Positions 63,666-64,000 of a DNA stretch of 64,000 bases are shown here, one piece after another. Within the stretch, counting starts at the first letter, position 1; every line of letters begins with the position of its first letter. This stretch comes from Luteimonas aquatica (GTDB taxonomy: Bacteria > Pseudomonadota > Gammaproteobacteria > Xanthomonadales > Xanthomonadaceae): contig NZ_JALBFU010000002.1 in assembly GCF_022662575.1 (NCBI RefSeq), positions 186,001 through 250,000 on the forward strand. Direction: 5' to 3'. A program made the translations under genes and the position numbers. The notes below the pieces were generated by a model, which worked only from the letters and a program-made list of their open reading frames with translations, was not told where the DNA came from and did no database searches.

Positions 63666-64000
63666 ATGCAGATGTATAGAGGTCATACCCGAATCGCAGT
63701 CGCTCTCCTGCTCGCCTGTGCGGGCGGCGCATCGGTCGCGAGCGCGGCGTCCCCGTCCTTCGTGGCCGCCGATCCGGCGGTCAGGCCGCAGGCGCAGGCC
63801 GCGCTCGGCGTCCAGCGCGCGCAGCGCGCGCACTATCCCGCCTTCTTCCAGCGCGCCTATGCGCGCTATCCCGACTTGCCGCGCGGCGTGCTGGAGGCCA
63901 TCGCCTACAACGAGACCGGCTGGAACCACGTCGCGCCGAGCGATGCCGCCGGCCATCGCCACATGCCCGCCGCCTGGGGCGTGATGGGCCTGTACCACGG
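63666..64000 (+). CDS. Exported cell-wall hydrolase-like protein (5' part, cut by window edge)
   Basis: 111 codons visible, running open past the right edge. GAGGGGAAATC lies just before the ATG. Signal peptide ends near ASVASAAS. The start of a lysozyme/transglycosylase-like domain follows: YPDLPRGVLEAIAYNETGWNHVAPSD, with Glu in an AYNETGW context like the catalytic Glu of SLT domains, and WGVMGLYHG at the edge. In Xanthomonads such N-termini precede amidase domains (N-acetylmuramoyl-L-alanine amidase), but that part is not visible. Call is tentative. Confidence 0.55.
   Translation, partial: MQMYRGHTRIAVALLLACAGGASVASAASPSFVAADPAVRPQAQAALGVQRAQRAHYPAFFQRAYARYPDLPRGVLEAIAYNETGWNHVAPSDAAGHRHMPAAWGVMGLYH

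Overview
The window looks like a chromosomal segment of a high-GC gammaproteobacterium of the Lysobacter/Xanthomonas group (Xanthomonadaceae). Reasons: strong G/C third-position bias; a pair of neighbouring lipoprotein DsbA genes beside an endonuclease/exonuclease/phosphatase gene; a split B12-dependent ribonucleotide reductase (NrdJa + NrdJb) with a histone-H1-like gene between the halves; a large TonB-dependent receptor; and GTAG-headed REP-like and CCCCTCTCCCG-type intergenic repeats. The assignment rests on remembered family resemblance, not on a database search.

Layout. 1-18,020 is core genome: cca (cut by the left edge), a PH-domain protein, slt, a TonB receptor, an EEP nuclease, two dsbA genes, cytochrome c4, engB, a VIT transporter, two small exported proteins, a leucyl aminopeptidase coupled to a HAD phosphatase, a yqjD/yqjE/yqjK-like membrane operon and a Do-family protease. 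18,020-22,370 is the nrdJ locus, with a long structured leader, a possible NrdR box and an A9 tract inside nrdJb.

22,370-32,270 is accessory DNA with locally lower GC. It starts with a tRNA-Asn-like anticodon-arm remnant at the nrdJb stop codon. It then holds a 602-aa orphan with a HEPN-like motif, an inverted-repeat element, and small genes separated by decayed attC-like sites (an integrase-less cassette cluster, CALIN). After these come Sel1-like, DUF1761, Imm10-like and exported agmatine-deiminase-like genes, and two paralogous membrane-anchored proteins of unknown family.

32,289-52,556 is a cell-surface region bracketed by LysR regulators. At its centre is a 12.3-kb reading frame for an exported protein of about 4,100 codons. 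It has about 26 tandem 102-residue cadherin/Ig-like modules, then DUF11-like domains and a C-terminal OmpA-like domain. An in-frame TAG interrupts it at codon 2126. A roughly 1,220-aa outer-membrane barrel gene follows directly. I regard this pair as the best candidate for an undescribed envelope system.

52,644-64,000 returns to core-like genes: a YdeP/FdhF-type molybdoenzyme divergent from an MFS carrier, a PLP decarboxylase, MgtC/SapB, small exported proteins, a LytS/LytTR-type two-component pair, apt, and a cell-wall enzyme cut by the right edge.
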